From assembly GCA_937128785.1 (NCBI GenBank), contig CAKZMS010000387.1, forward strand, positions 1-6,606: a stretch of DNA of 6,606 nt, in the 5' to 3' direction. The position numbers and the translations under genes were made by a program. The notes under the pieces are model-generated. The model was not told where the DNA came from, did no database searches, and saw only the letters and a list, made by a program, of their open reading frames with translations. Each line of letters starts with the position of its first letter. Positions within the stretch are counted from its first letter, which is position 1. Positions 6,014 through 6,606 of this stretch are shown one piece after another. The stretch comes from an uncultured Opitutaceae bacterium. GTDB lineage: Bacteria > Verrucomicrobiota > Verrucomicrobiia > Opitutales > Opitutaceae.

Positions 6014-6066
6014 AAACGCCAGATTCCCGGCGCTGGCGTTCCTCCGAAAGGAAATCTGGCGTTTTA
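6014..6066 (+). terminator. Intrinsic terminator after cysI with a competing inner arm
   Basis: aaacgccagatt (6014-6025) pairs perfectly over 12 bases with aatctggcgttt (6053-6064), followed by a short T run (tttta, 6062-6066). The apex can form TCC-GAAA-GGA (6043-6052) with a GNRA-type tetraloop. The sequence ctggcgtt also occurs between the arms (6033-6040) and can pair over 8 bases with aacgccag (6015-6022), so two mutually exclusive hairpins are possible. The longer one carries the T run and starts 10 bases after the cysI stop. Confidence 0.8.
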
Positions 6067-6092
6067 TTGATCACGCGTTCTGCCTTTTTGGC

Positions 6093-6569
6093 GTGACCCT
6101 GCGACCTCGTTCACCGTTGGCCCTTGGCGCGCTGGTGATAGTCATCGGGGCGGGTTTCGCCGCCTACACGGAGCACGTGTGGGAGGACTATTACATCACT
6201 TTTCGCGCCAGTAAGCATCTGGCGACGGGGGAGGGCTTGGTTTTCAATCCCGGCGAAAGGGTGCATACCTTTACCTCGCCCTTGGGGGTATTGTTACCCG
6301 CGCTTACTGCCTGGCTGGTGGGACCTGATGAGGACCTTCTCGCCTTGTGGGGCTTTCGGTTGATCAGTCTCTTCGCCTTGGCCGGGGGCGCGGTTTTCCT
6401 CGCTCGCGCAGCGCAACGAATGGGGATGGCGGCAGTGGTAGCATGGTTGGCGGGGCTGTTGTTGGCGATGGATGGCAAGACCCTGGATTTTTCCATCAAC
6501 GGAATGGAGACCGGCATATGGGTGCTGTTTTTGGCCTATGCGATCTGGGCATGGGCTGCCCTGAACTAG
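6093..6569 (+). CDS. N-terminal part of a polytopic GT-C-like (ZomB/AftB-type) membrane protein, ended by an amber codon
   Basis: The 158-residue frame starts with GTG at 6093, 27 bases past the terminator. It has a membrane segment at about 8-25, then an external loop W-E-D-Y-Y-I-T-F-R with acidic residues E31-D32, followed by G-L-V-F-N-P-G-E-R-V (48-57) and T-S-P-L-G (61-65). More membrane helices follow at about 63-78, 83-105, 110-127 and 137-156, then N-G-M-E-T. This order (acidic loop, FNPGERV, TSPL, GMET) is what I know from large GT-C-fold membrane glycosyltransferase relatives such as the ZomB/AftB type, usually of several hundred residues. The frame ends at TAG (6567-6569), but the same frame stays open for the remaining 12 codons of the window (AAYRLKSWRASH). 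The gene is therefore either truncated by a nonsense change (CAG to TAG would suffice) or genuinely short. No Shine-Dalgarno sequence is visible. Confidence 0.65.
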   Translation: MTLRPRSPLALGALVIVIGAGFAAYTEHVWEDYYITFRASKHLATGEGLVFNPGERVHTFTSPLGVLLPALTAWLVGPDEDLLALWGFRLISLFALAGGAVFLARAAQRMGMAAVVAWLAGLLLAMDGKTLDFSINGMETGIWVLFLAYAIWAWAALN

Positions 6570-6606
6570 GCAGCGTATCGATTAAAGAGTTGGAGGGCAT
6601 CACATT

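Overview
The window looks like chromosomal DNA of a GC-rich, Gram-negative-type bacterium. A verrucomicrobial (Opitutales-like) origin is my best guess. It rests on the style of the sigma-54 regulator, on a four-helix-bundle (23S-IVS type) gene embedded in heptamer repeats, and on the absence of Shine-Dalgarno sequences at every start. This is inference from remembered families; no rRNA or marker gene is present to prove it.

The left third (1-2449) is entirely minus-strand. Read in the direction of transcription, it starts with a sigma-54 (-24/-12) promoter at 2502-2517. It is followed by a small predicted membrane protein (2449-2132), an NtrC-family sigma-54-dependent response regulator (2080-719), a four-helix-bundle S23/Avd-like protein (664-293) and the N-terminus of an unrecognised Ala-rich protein that leaves the window at base 1. 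The four-helix-bundle gene sits in a compact cassette (about 210-718). Each flank is a degenerate tandem array of a 7-base unit (CAG-N3-T), and the two arrays lie in inverted orientation. They fill essentially all the space between the neighbouring genes, so the cassette looks like an inserted or mobile unit.

The right part (2703-6606) is plus-strand. It holds glycerol kinase (glpK), then a short AT-rich spacer with an inverted repeat that may be an operator, then the complete hemoprotein subunit of assimilatory sulfite reductase (cysI). A strong intrinsic terminator with an extra competing arm follows. Last comes the N-terminal part of a polytopic GT-C-like glycosyltransferase relative that stops at an amber codon after 158 residues, although the same frame stays open beyond it. 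The 253-base divergent region 2450-2702 carries the control signals of both transcription directions.

The two most interesting items are the inverted heptamer-array cassette around the four-helix-bundle gene, and the pairing of a sigma-54 promoter with a sigma-54 activator gene just downstream, which suggests a small self-contained regulon. glpK and cysI are ordinary metabolic genes: glycerol to glycerol-3-phosphate, and sulfite to sulfide. Their partners (glpF, glpD, cysJ, cysH) are not in the window.
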